Shown here one piece after another: positions 33,655 through 42,153 of a DNA stretch of 64,000 bases (the stretch's first letter is position 1; each line of letters opens with the position of its first letter). The notes under the pieces are model-generated. The model saw nothing but the letters and a program-made list of their open reading frames with translations. It did no database searches and was not told the origin of the DNA. The DNA comes from JACMLD01 sp047602295 (GTDB lineage: Bacteria; Bacteroidota; Bacteroidia; Chitinophagales; Chitinophagaceae). Both the position numbers and the translations under genes were made by a program. The stretch lies in NCBI GenBank assembly GCA_047602295.1, contig JASGHP010000001.1:3720001-3784000 (forward strand), read 5' to 3'.

Positions 33655-36600
33655 ATGAATATTTCAGAACTTTCGTTGAAGCGGCCGGTCCTTGCTACGG
33701 TGATGAACCTGATGATCATCTTGTTTGGTGTAGTGGGCTATACATTTTTAGCAGTAAGGGATTATCCTGCTATTGACCCGGCTATCATTACAGTAAGCAC
33801 TTCTTATACAGGCGCCAACCCGGATATTATAGAAAGCCAGATTACAGAACCGTTGGAAAAACAGGTAAACGGCATTCCGGGCATCCGCACCATTACCTCT
33901 TCCAGCTCTTTAGGCAGCAGCCAGATTACCATTGAGTTTAACCTGGGTGTAGACCTTGAAGCTGCGGCTAGTGATGTGCGTGATAAAGTAGGACAGGCAA
34001 CACGTAGCCTTCCACAAGATATTGATGCACCACCGGTAATTAGTAAAGCAGATGCCAATAGCGATTTTATTTTGATCCTTGCGGTGCAAAGCCGCACTAA
34101 AAGTTTGCTTGAGCTAAGCGACTATGCAGAAAACGTATTGCAGCAGCAATTGCAAACAATAGATGATGTAAGCTCTGTAAATATTTTTGGCCAGAAAAGG
34201 TATGCGATGCGCATCTGGTTAAACCCGGATAAGATGAATGCATACGGTGTTGCGTTTACAGATATCCGCACTGCCTTAAACAGTGAAAACGTGGAATTGC
34301 CTCCCGGAAAAATTTATGGCAATAATACGGAAATGCTTATACGCACTTTAGGCAGGCTTACTTCAGAAAAGCAATTTCATGATCTTATTATAAAAGAAGA
34401 CAGTACAGGCATTGTAAGACTGGGCGATGTGGCCAGGGTAGAACTGGGCCCGGAAGCATTGGAGCAAAGTTGGAAATACAATGGCGTAAATGCTGTGGGG
34501 CTTGCTATCATTCCGCAACCAGGTGCCAATAACATTGAGATTGCAGATGAGTTTTATAAAAGGTTTGAGCAGATTAAAAAATCAAACAAATCAGACATAG
34601 ATGTAAACGTATTGATTGATAATACGCAGAACATCCGCAACTCGCTGGCAGAAGTAAAAGAGACGCTCATTATTGCGTTTATATTGGTGGTGCTGGTAAT
34701 CTTTATCTTTTTCCGCAACTGGCTGATTGCTGTGCGTCCTTTGATAGATATACCCATTTCGCTGATTGCTACTTTCTTCATCATGTACATATCCGGCTTC
34801 TCTGTAAACATTCTTACACTGCTGGGTATTGTGTTGGCTACCGGTCTTGTGGTGGATGATGGTATTGTGGTAACGGAAAACATTTTCCGCAAACTTGAAG
34901 AAGGCATGCCAATTCGCAAAGCCGCACTGGAAGGCAGTAAAGAAATTTTCTTTGCGGTAATTTCTACATCCATCACACTGGCCATTGTGTTTTTGCCGGT
35001 GATATTCCTGCAAGGCTTTGTTGGAAGGTTGTTTAGAGAGTTTGGTGTGGTGCTGGCGGCGGCTGTATTAATATCTGCCTTCGTATCGCTTACAATTACG
35101 CCTGTATTGAACGTTTACCTCACACGCAAAGACAGTTCTCATGGCTGGTTCTATTTAAAAACAGAACCATTTTTTGCAGGCATGGAAAATGGATATAAGC
35201 GTTTGCTGACAGCTTTTATGCGGGTGAGATGGGTAGCGTGGTTAATCATCCTTGCATGTGCCGCTATTATATGGTTTACCATTGGCACTTTAAAAAGTGA
35301 AATTGCCCCGCTTGAAGACAGGAGTAGTATCCGTTTTACTGTAACTGGTCCTGAAGGCATGAGCTATAGTTATATGTCTGATTACGCAGACCGGATTTCT
35401 AATTACCTGTATGATTCAGTGGCAGAACGTGATTTTGTATTCTCCCGTACACCCGGTGGAAATGGCGGGGGAGGAAGTGTTAACTCCACTCAGCCACGTA
35501 TTGGTTTGATTGATCCCGAATTGCGCACCAGAAGCCAATCGGAAATCGCGAATGATCTGCAACGCAAACTAGGTCGCTTTAATGATGCCCGCATTTTTGC
35601 CGTTCAGGAGCAAACCATTTCAGTAGGCGCAGGCTCACGCGGTAGCTTGCCCGTACAGTTTATTTTGCAAAACCAGGATTTAAATAAACTGAAAGAAATC
35701 ATACCTAAATTTTTAGAAGAAGTAAGAAAGGATAAAACATTTTCTAACGCCGATGTAAACCTGAAATTCAATAAACCAGAAGTGCAGATTACATTGGATC
35801 GTATGAAGATTAAAGATCTCGGCTTATCTACACAGGATGTTATCTCTGCCATGCAATCTGCATTCAGCGGTGGCAGGCTGGCCTATTTTATAATGAATGG
35901 ATACCAATACCAGGTAATAGCCCAGGTAGACAGAACAGATAGAAATGCGCCGGAAGACATCTCGCGACTTTACGTGAGAAACAATGTAGGCCAGAATATT
36001 CCTTTAAGTGCGGTGATACATATGGAAAGCGGCAGCAGCCCTTCTACACTTTTTCACTTTAACCGGTATAAAGCTGCTACTATTTCTGCATCATTATCAG
36101 AAGGACAAACCATTGGTGACGGCATCACGGCCATGCAGGCGATCTCCAATAAATTGCTGGACGAGACTTTCCAAACTTCTTTGTCTGGTCCATCAAGAGA
36201 CTATGTGGAAAGCTCTTCAAACATTTTATTTGCAGTAGGTCTTGCATTGGTATTGATTTACCTGGTATTGGCGGCACAGTTTGAAAGCTTCCTTGATCCA
36301 TTTACAATTATGTTTACGGTACCGCTGGCATTTGCAGGTGCGTTGCTAAGCCTTTGGATTTTCAATCAAACACTGAATATATTTTCTGAGATTGGTATGA
36401 TCATGTTGATAGGATTGGTAACCAAAAACGGTATCCTCATTGTGGAGTTTGCCAATAAGAAAAGAGAAATTGGATTGAGCAAAATGGATGCAGTTGTGGA
36501 AGCGGCAGCACAGCGTCTTCGCCCAATATTAATGACCAGCCTGGCTACATCTTTTGGTGCATTGCCCATTGCATTAAGCCTGGGTGCAGCATCCACCAGT

Positions 36601-36732
36601 CGTATACCGCTGGGCATTGTGGTGGTTTTCGGTATTATGTTTTCATTGATACTAACCCTGCTGGTAATACCTGCCGTATATACTTTTATATCCGGCAAAC
36701 ACAAAGTTCATCAAACCCATATTACGGAATAA
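33655..36732 (+). CDS. RND efflux pump permease (AcrB/MexB-like, HAE1 family)
   Basis: An inner-membrane proton/drug antiporter of 1025 residues, the usual length. It starts with LSLKRPVLATVMNLMIILFG (TM1) and has the conserved TM4 motif GLVVDDGIVVTENIFRKLEEG with the proton-relay Asp pair, followed by a second half of mirrored topology ending near GIVVVFGIMFSLILTLLVIPAVY. A Gly-rich loop GGNGGGGS occurs near residue 600. It sits between adaptor and outer-membrane genes, 3 bases before the latter, so the three are co-transcribed. Confidence 0.95.
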   Translation: MNISELSLKRPVLATVMNLMIILFGVVGYTFLAVRDYPAIDPAIITVSTSYTGANPDIIESQITEPLEKQVNGIPGIRTITSSSSLGSSQITIEFNLGVDLEAAASDVRDKVGQATRSLPQDIDAPPVISKADANSDFILILAVQSRTKSLLELSDYAENVLQQQLQTIDDVSSVNIFGQKRYAMRIWLNPDKMNAYGVAFTDIRTALNSENVELPPGKIYGNNTEMLIRTLGRLTSEKQFHDLIIKEDSTGIVRLGDVARVELGPEALEQSWKYNGVNAVGLAIIPQPGANNIEIADEFYKRFEQIKKSNKSDIDVNVLIDNTQNIRNSLAEVKETLIIAFILVVLVIFIFFRNWLIAVRPLIDIPISLIATFFIMYISGFSVNILTLLGIVLATGLVVDDGIVVTENIFRKLEEGMPIRKAALEGSKEIFFAVISTSITLAIVFLPVIFLQGFVGRLFREFGVVLAAAVLISAFVSLTITPVLNVYLTRKDSSHGWFYLKTEPFFAGMENGYKRLLTAFMRVRWVAWLIILACAAIIWFTIGTLKSEIAPLEDRSSIRFTVTGPEGMSYSYMSDYADRISNYLYDSVAERDFVFSRTPGGNGGGGSVNSTQPRIGLIDPELRTRSQSEIANDLQRKLGRFNDARIFAVQEQTISVGAGSRGSLPVQFILQNQDLNKLKEIIPKFLEEVRKDKTFSNADVNLKFNKPEVQITLDRMKIKDLGLSTQDVISAMQSAFSGGRLAYFIMNGYQYQVIAQVDRTDRNAPEDISRLYVRNNVGQNIPLSAVIHMESGSSPSTLFHFNRYKAATISASLSEGQTIGDGITAMQAISNKLLDETFQTSLSGPSRDYVESSSNILFAVGLALVLIYLVLAAQFESFLDPFTIMFTVPLAFAGALLSLWIFNQTLNIFSEIGMIMLIGLVTKNGILIVEFANKKREIGLSKMDAVVEAAAQRLRPILMTSLATSFGALPIALSLGAASTSRIPLGIVVVFGIMFSLILTLLVIPAVYTFISGKHKVHQTHITE

Positions 36733-36735
36733 CTT

Positions 36736-38058
36736 ATGACCATGAAGCGGCTATATTTTTGTTTTTTATTGCTGGGATTTTACAACATGGGTATTGCCCA
36801 GAGTTTGCGTTTGCAGGATGCCGTTAGCATTGCCCTGAAGAACAGCCTGGATATTGAAATTGCCAAAGACAACGTACAGATAAATGAAGTAAGCAATAGC
36901 TATGGCTTTGCGGGGGGATTGCCTGTAGTAACAGCTACCGGTTCAGATATTGAACAGTCAGTTAATATCAAACAAAAAATTATACAGAAAGTAAATGGGG
37001 TAGATAGCAGTTATAATATTATCCGTAATGGCGCTACTTCCAACCAGCTTTCTGCAAGCGCTGGTGGCAGCATATTGCTTTATAATGGGCTGCGTGTTAA
37101 GGCTACCAAAAAAAGACTGGGTGAATTGGTGAAGCAAAGCCAGGAATACCTCAACTCGCAAATACAAAACGTGATTGCTTCTGTAATGACAAGCTATTAT
37201 GATATAGTGCGTCAACAGAATTATTTAAAAACATTCGATCAATCTATAGCTGTTGCCAATCAAAAATTAAATATTATAAAGGCACAGCAAAGTGTTGGCC
37301 TGGCCAATAACGCTGATTTATTCCAGGCGCAGGTAGATTTAAACAACCTGATGCAAACAAAAGTGCAGCAGCAATTGGTAATTGACCAGGCAAAAACAGG
37401 TTTGCTTACATTGCTCACACTAAGACCAGATTCCACCATAGCCATCACCGATACCATTATTGTTGACAAGAGTATTGCATTGGGCGATGTGCTGAACAAC
37501 CTTTCCAGCAACCCGGATATCATTGCTGCAGATGAGCAAATAAAAATAAATGAAATAATAGTAAGAGAAACGGCAGCACAACGCTATCCTTCTGTGCGTA
37601 TCAGTACCGGCTATAACTATAGCCGCAACCAGCAATCTGCCGGTCAGACGCAACTGAACCAAAGCAATGGTCCATATGCTGGGGGAAGTTTCAGTATTCC
37701 CATCTACAATGGTTCTATTTATAAACGCCAGCAAAAAGTGGCGGACATCAATACCAAAATTGCAGGATTGCAGAAAGACATAATCGTTCGCAATTACAGT
37801 GGAAGTGCAGTAAAAACATTCCAGGCTTATAATGCTGCCAGTGTACAACTGGAGACTGCTCAAAAAACATATGAGCTTGCACAAAAACTGCTCGACCTGG
37901 TATTGCAACGTTTCCAGCTAAAACAAGCCACTATTGTAGACATGACACTGGCGCAACAAGGTTATGAGACTGCAGCATTTGCGCTTATCAATTTAAGCTA
38001 TGCATCAAAAGCTTCAGAGATAGAATTGAACAGGCTGGTGAGCAAGCTGAAGCCATAG
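36736..38058 (+). CDS. TolC-family outer membrane efflux protein
   Basis: A 440-residue outer-membrane channel protein with a signal peptide (FCFLLLGFYNMGIAQS) and two OEP repeats: LRLQDAVSIALKNSLDIEIAK at the start and the second AVKTFQAYNAASVQLETAQKT..LQRFQLKQATIVDM. TolC homologues trimerise into a periplasm-spanning tunnel. It begins 3 bases after the RND permease stop; ATG at 36742 is an alternative start. Confidence 0.92.
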   Translation: MTMKRLYFCFLLLGFYNMGIAQSLRLQDAVSIALKNSLDIEIAKDNVQINEVSNSYGFAGGLPVVTATGSDIEQSVNIKQKIIQKVNGVDSSYNIIRNGATSNQLSASAGGSILLYNGLRVKATKKRLGELVKQSQEYLNSQIQNVIASVMTSYYDIVRQQNYLKTFDQSIAVANQKLNIIKAQQSVGLANNADLFQAQVDLNNLMQTKVQQQLVIDQAKTGLLTLLTLRPDSTIAITDTIIVDKSIALGDVLNNLSSNPDIIAADEQIKINEIIVRETAAQRYPSVRISTGYNYSRNQQSAGQTQLNQSNGPYAGGSFSIPIYNGSIYKRQQKVADINTKIAGLQKDIIVRNYSGSAVKTFQAYNAASVQLETAQKTYELAQKLLDLVLQRFQLKQATIVDMTLAQQGYETAAFALINLSYASKASEIELNRLVSKLKP

Positions 38059-38069
38059 TGCAAGATTCA

Positions 38070-38110
38070 TACTTAAAACTCATCACTTACAACTTATAAC
38101 TTAAAACCTG
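38070..38110 (-). repeat. GTTTTAAGTTATAAGTTGTAAGT-class repeat at the purK 3' end
   Basis: On the minus strand, right after the purK stop, GGTTTTAAGTTATAAGTTGT is followed by AAGTGATGAGTTTTAAGT. This is the same class as at 53.7, 55.9 and 60.5 kb. Confidence 0.6.
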
Positions 38111-38111
38111 C

Positions 38112-39251
38112 TTACGCTTTCACGTTATCTTCAGCTATTACTTTTATTGCTCTTTTAATGGAGTGGGCTTTATGAGTAAGCTCTTGTTTTTCGGCGCTTA
38201 AAATTGTGATGTGCCCCATTTTGCGGCCTGCTTTTGTTGTTTTCTTTCCGTAGATATGTACAAACACATTATCCATGCCCAACACTTCATTAATGCCTTC
38301 ATATTTGGCATCGCCTTCGCAGCCTTCGGCTCCCAATAAGTTTACAATGGCTGCTGGAAGTATCGGTTCTGTATTGCCCAGGGGATAACCAAGTATGATG
38401 CGCCAAAGCATATCAAACTGCGAACTGTAATTACCTTCTATTGTATGATGACCGCTATTGTGCACACGTGGTGCAGTTTCGTTTACATATACTTCTCCCT
38501 GTCTATCTACAAAAAACTCTACTGCAAATATGCCAGGGCTTTGCAAATGCTTTACAAGGTTGATAGCAATGGCTTCTATTTTCCAAATTACTTTTTCTGG
38601 TATGTCTGCAGGGCTTATCTGGTAATCCAATAAATTGAGATCTTTATTAAATACCATGTCAACAGCAGGGTAGAGGGCTGTCTCACCTTTTTCATTAATG
38701 GCTATCATTTGCGCAATCTCCTTTTGCACTTCTACCAATTTCTCCAATACAGAAGGAGCATCAAACCCTTTTGCAATGTCTTCTGCTTTTTTCAGTATTT
38801 GCACGCCACGGCCATCGTAACCACCTTTCGCAATCTTATGAACGGCTGGTAAAAAACTCTCCTGGTTTTTTAAATCGGCTTTGTCTTTGGTAATTACAAA
38901 AGCAGCAGTAGGCAATTGATGCTCTTTGTAAAATTGCTTCTGTAGTATTTTATCTTTTATAGTACGCAAGGCAGCTGGCTTGGGAAATATTTTTACGCCT
39001 TCTTTTTCCAATTGTTCCAACGCTTCTTCATTTACGCTTTCAATTTCTATGGTAATTGCATCAAGGCCTTTTCCAAAATTGTAAACGTCATCGTAATTAT
39101 TGATATCCCCCTGTATAAAATAATGGCAGAGATGCGCCGCCGGGCACTTGGGATCATTTTCCATTAAATACGTTTCCACCGGGTAATTGGCAGCCGCTTG
39201 CAATAACATCCTGCCCAATTGACCACCTCCCAAAATCCCAACTTTTTGCAT
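38112..39251 (-). CDS. purK: 5-(carboxyamino)imidazole ribonucleotide synthase
   Basis: An ATP-grasp enzyme (EC 6.3.4.18) that carboxylates AIR with bicarbonate and ATP to N5-CAIR. The 379 residues start KVGILGGGQLGRMLLQAA and contain KIAKGGYDGRGVQIL, the metal-site NETAPRVHNSGHHTIEG and the C-terminal LGMDNVFVHIYGKKTTKAGRKMGHIT. The product is the substrate of PurE at 31709. The two genes share a strand but are separated by the plus-strand efflux operon. Confidence 0.96.
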   Translation of the reverse strand: MQKVGILGGGQLGRMLLQAAANYPVETYLMENDPKCPAAHLCHYFIQGDINNYDDVYNFGKGLDAITIEIESVNEEALEQLEKEGVKIFPKPAALRTIKDKILQKQFYKEHQLPTAAFVITKDKADLKNQESFLPAVHKIAKGGYDGRGVQILKKAEDIAKGFDAPSVLEKLVEVQKEIAQMIAINEKGETALYPAVDMVFNKDLNLLDYQISPADIPEKVIWKIEAIAINLVKHLQSPGIFAVEFFVDRQGEVYVNETAPRVHNSGHHTIEGNYSSQFDMLWRIILGYPLGNTEPILPAAIVNLLGAEGCEGDAKYEGINEVLGMDNVFVHIYGKKTTKAGRKMGHITILSAEKQELTHKAHSIKRAIKVIAEDNVKA

Positions 39252-39452
39252 ACTATCTTAAATTATGCGGTAAAAATAAGGCAGCCATCCGTGAATTGTA
39301 CATTTACTTAGAGGAATTTACCTATCATTTTACAAGCAAGTCTTAAAAAACACAGGCTTCAGAATATGTATAATCTGCCGACACTGCAGCCACAATTACG
39401 GGTTTTTCCACACCGGTGGATAGCTGGTGCAATTTTTGCAAAGCCTTTGTGA

Positions 39453-39460
39453 TAATTTTG
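39453..39460 (+). promoter_or_regulatory. Putative -7 box of the L,D-transpeptidase gene
   Basis: TAATTTTG is an exact TAnnTTTG match 74 bases before the ATG at 39535. TTTG at 39435 is only 14 bases upstream, so the -33 element is uncertain. It lies inside the longer frame starting at 39427, favouring the later start. Confidence 0.35.
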
Positions 39461-39534
39461 TGGCCTGTTACAAGCAAACCTGGGGGACTAAGTGTAATAA
39501 TTTACCCCCGTATCCGTTTTATGAAAGACCAGAT

Positions 39535-40719
39535 ATGGCTATGATGACAAGATTTCTCCTTTTATTGGCTTTTACAGGCTTTTTCTGCGCTGCCGGCGCA
39601 CAAACTGCGGCTCCCGCCTTCAATTTTGTTAACTACCAACGTTCGTTTCCTGTTTTTAACGAAGCGCTGAAACGCAAGGAAGATACCCTCATCAAACAAT
39701 TTGCCGATAAAAAACTGGTTTGGCCTGCAAAATATATTTACATCCGTTCTTTTAAATACGATAGCCAACTGGAAGTTTGGGTAAAGCAGGAGAGCAACGA
39801 ACAATACAAGCTTTTTAAAACTTACAAGGTTTGCGCACTGGCCGGCACACTAGGCCCTAAAAGAATGGCTGGCGATTACCAGGTGCCAGAAGGCTTTTAT
39901 TACATAAATGAGTTTAACCCACGCAGCAATTACCATTTATCGTTAGGATTGAATTATCCCAATGCATCAGACAGAATGTTGAGCGACTCTATGCAGCCGG
40001 GCGGCGATATTTATATACATGGCAGTTGCGTTACCACAGGTTGTATTCCTATTACAGATACACAGATAGAAGAGCTATACATATTGGCAACACAGGCAAA
40101 AAACCAGGGAGAAGATTTTATTCCTGTGCATATTTATCCTGTTGCTTTTAAAAACCAGCGCAGCAGTTATTACCTTTCTATGTACCAGAAAGATTTTCCT
40201 GAGTACAAAAGAATGGCTGATAAATTAAAGCAGGTATATTATTATTTTGAGAAGCACAAAAACCTGCCGGTGATAATGGTAGACGACAAAGGCAATTATG
40301 TTTTTGGTGATGATGTAACCATTGCTAACGATGACCCCAAACCTGCAGAAGTAAAACAGGTAAAAAGAAAAGAAGCAACACCTGTTAAGTTTGATGAAAC
40401 AGAATTGCAGAACTCTGTAAACAAATTGCCTGTATTTCCGGGTGGAACAGAAGCTTTCCAGAAATTCCTTGATCAGCTTTCAAAAGATTTGGTGCCTATG
40501 CTGCCGGAGGATCAGAAGAAAACCTTTATTACTGTTGAATACATTGTTACCAGGGATGGCAAAACAATTCTTCCTAAAGTTTTGAGAGGCGCTACCAATG
40601 AAATGAACAACCTGATCATTGAAAGGTTTGAAGCATTGCCGTTGTGGTCTCCTGCTATCCGCCTTGAAAAACCCATCGCCATCAAGCTGAAGCAGACTAT
40701 TTACGTGGAAGCTGATTAA
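39535..40719 (+). CDS. L,D-transpeptidase (YkuD) with a TonB-like C-terminal domain
   Basis: A periplasmic cell-wall enzyme of 394 residues. Signal peptide MTRFLLLLAFTGFFCAAGAQ. The YkuD core around residues 85-200 carries the motif HGSCVTTGCIPI, with His 162 and the expected nucleophile Cys 170; such enzymes form 3-3 peptidoglycan crosslinks or attach proteins to the wall. The last 100 residues (LPVFPGGTEAFQKFLDQL, then VEYIVTRDGKTILPKVLRGA and LPLWSPA) match the TonB C-terminal pattern. That combination is unusual and may place the enzyme near outer-membrane receptors (inference). ATG at 39541 or 39544 are alternative starts. Confidence 0.85.
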   Translation: MAMMTRFLLLLAFTGFFCAAGAQTAAPAFNFVNYQRSFPVFNEALKRKEDTLIKQFADKKLVWPAKYIYIRSFKYDSQLEVWVKQESNEQYKLFKTYKVCALAGTLGPKRMAGDYQVPEGFYYINEFNPRSNYHLSLGLNYPNASDRMLSDSMQPGGDIYIHGSCVTTGCIPITDTQIEELYILATQAKNQGEDFIPVHIYPVAFKNQRSSYYLSMYQKDFPEYKRMADKLKQVYYYFEKHKNLPVIMVDDKGNYVFGDDVTIANDDPKPAEVKQVKRKEATPVKFDETELQNSVNKLPVFPGGTEAFQKFLDQLSKDLVPMLPEDQKKTFITVEYIVTRDGKTILPKVLRGATNEMNNLIIERFEALPLWSPAIRLEKPIAIKLKQTIYVEAD

Positions 40720-40818
40720 TCAACCGAATTTATTTGTTTTGCTAAAACAGTGTTGCCAGTTCTCACTGCATTCCTGCTTTCTTTGTTGTAATTTTCCGCT
40801 TTAATAAACCGCTCATAA

Positions 40819-41946
40819 ATGAAGCCCTTAGCTACCACCTGCATTTTAGCAGCATTGCTGCTTGTTGCCGCATGCAAATCCACCAAAAAATTATTCGACG
40901 AAGGCCAATACGACAAAGCTGTTTATTCTGCATTGGATGACTTGCGCAAAAAGCCCGACAATGCAACCGCTGCATCAATTCTTCCGCAAGCCTATAACGA
41001 AGCGGTTACCAAATACGAGAATTCAATTGCTGCTGCCAACACAGGCATAGTAAATGCACAAAAGCTGGATATCATTTACCGCGATTATGTTGCCTTGCAA
41101 AAAATGTACACTGCCATTGCAGCCACGCCAGCCGCATTCAGCCATGTGACGGCAAAGAACTATGCTTCCGATGTTTCTATGGCGGCAGACAATGCTGCAG
41201 AGTTTCGCTATAACAAAGGCATGGACTTGCTGCAAAACGGCGACCGCATCAGTGCACAAAAAGCTTACGAGAATTTTAAAATAGTATCTTCTTATGTACC
41301 GGGATATAAAGATGTAGACGATCGCAAAGCAGATGCTTACGACCTTGCTATTGTTAATGTGCTGGTTGATAAGTTTGATCAACGTTTCAATAGTTATTCA
41401 GTAAACGCCAATTATTTTCAGAACGATGTTGTGTACGGGCTTAATAATATTGGCAACAGTCATTACTACAAGTTTTACAATACCAATGAGCCGCGTGCAA
41501 GAGAGGTAAGGGTAGACCAGTACATGGACATTAACGTGTATGATATCTGGTTTGGACAAATGGCTGCCACCCGCAACTCATATACTGTATCCAAAGACAT
41601 TACTGAGAAGGATGATAAAGACGATAAGAAAACAAAAACTTATACAGTATCTGCCACAGTAAATGTAACCCGGCGTGTAATTGATTCCCGTGCTACCATG
41701 GACTATCGTATTACAGATGCTGCCTCACGCCGCATGCTGGGCAGCGACCGTGTATTTGCGCAATATACCTGGGAGAAACTAACTGGCAATTATACCGGCG
41801 ATCAACGTGCATTAACCGATAAAGACTGGGCCATCATTCGTGGTGCATTTAATAACCAGCCTACTTACGATGAACTTTACCGCGAACTAAGCCGCCAACT
41901 GATGAACCAGTTTGAAAGCCGCATGAGATCTATTTATGGCAGGTAG
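40819..41946 (+). CDS. Lipoprotein with TPR-like N-terminal half
   Basis: A 375-residue protein with a lipobox at LLVAACKS (Cys 19). Residues 20-170 look like helical TPR units (KLFDEGQYDKAVYSALDDL, NKGMDLLQNGDRISAQKAYENF). The C-terminal part is beta-rich with an Asp/Lys stretch EKDDKDDKKTK. Similar lipoproteins are common in Bacteroidota, but I know no assigned function. Its stop codon TAG is part of an AGCTATTAGC-type repeat that continues downstream. Confidence 0.75.
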   Translation: MKPLATTCILAALLLVAACKSTKKLFDEGQYDKAVYSALDDLRKKPDNATAASILPQAYNEAVTKYENSIAAANTGIVNAQKLDIIYRDYVALQKMYTAIAATPAAFSHVTAKNYASDVSMAADNAAEFRYNKGMDLLQNGDRISAQKAYENFKIVSSYVPGYKDVDDRKADAYDLAIVNVLVDKFDQRFNSYSVNANYFQNDVVYGLNNIGNSHYYKFYNTNEPRAREVRVDQYMDINVYDIWFGQMAATRNSYTVSKDITEKDDKDDKKTKTYTVSATVNVTRRVIDSRATMDYRITDAASRRMLGSDRVFAQYTWEKLTGNYTGDQRALTDKDWAIIRGAFNNQPTYDELYRELSRQLMNQFESRMRSIYGR

Positions 41947-41985
41947 CTAGCAGCTATTAGCTATTAGCTACAAGCTGCTAGCAAG
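41943..41985 (+). repeat. GCTATTAGCTATTAGCTA-class repeat containing the stop codon
   Basis: GGTAGCTAGCAGCTATTAGC begins within the last codon of the lipoprotein gene, and the unit repeats with small changes up to CTGCTAGC. Confidence 0.65.
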
Positions 41986-42059
41986 ATGATATTTAAAGTT
42001 GTCTATAAATAATAGCCTGTAACCAACATTGCATTTCAACAATCTTGTTCGTCTCAAAC

Positions 42060-42153
42060 GCATTTCCACATTTATCACATTCATCACATTTCCACATTTT
42101 TTTTCGTCTCAAATACGTTTCCACATTTCCCACATTTATCACATTTCCACATT
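42060..42153 (-). repeat. GTGGAAATGTG-class repeat at the ABC transporter 3' end
   Basis: The longest copy of this class, in two blocks, each ending on the minus strand in AAA(C/T)GCGTTTGAGACG-like sequence. The final codons of the ABC transporter gene (NVEM and the stop TGA) are themselves GTGGAAATGTGA from this repeat. Confidence 0.7.
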
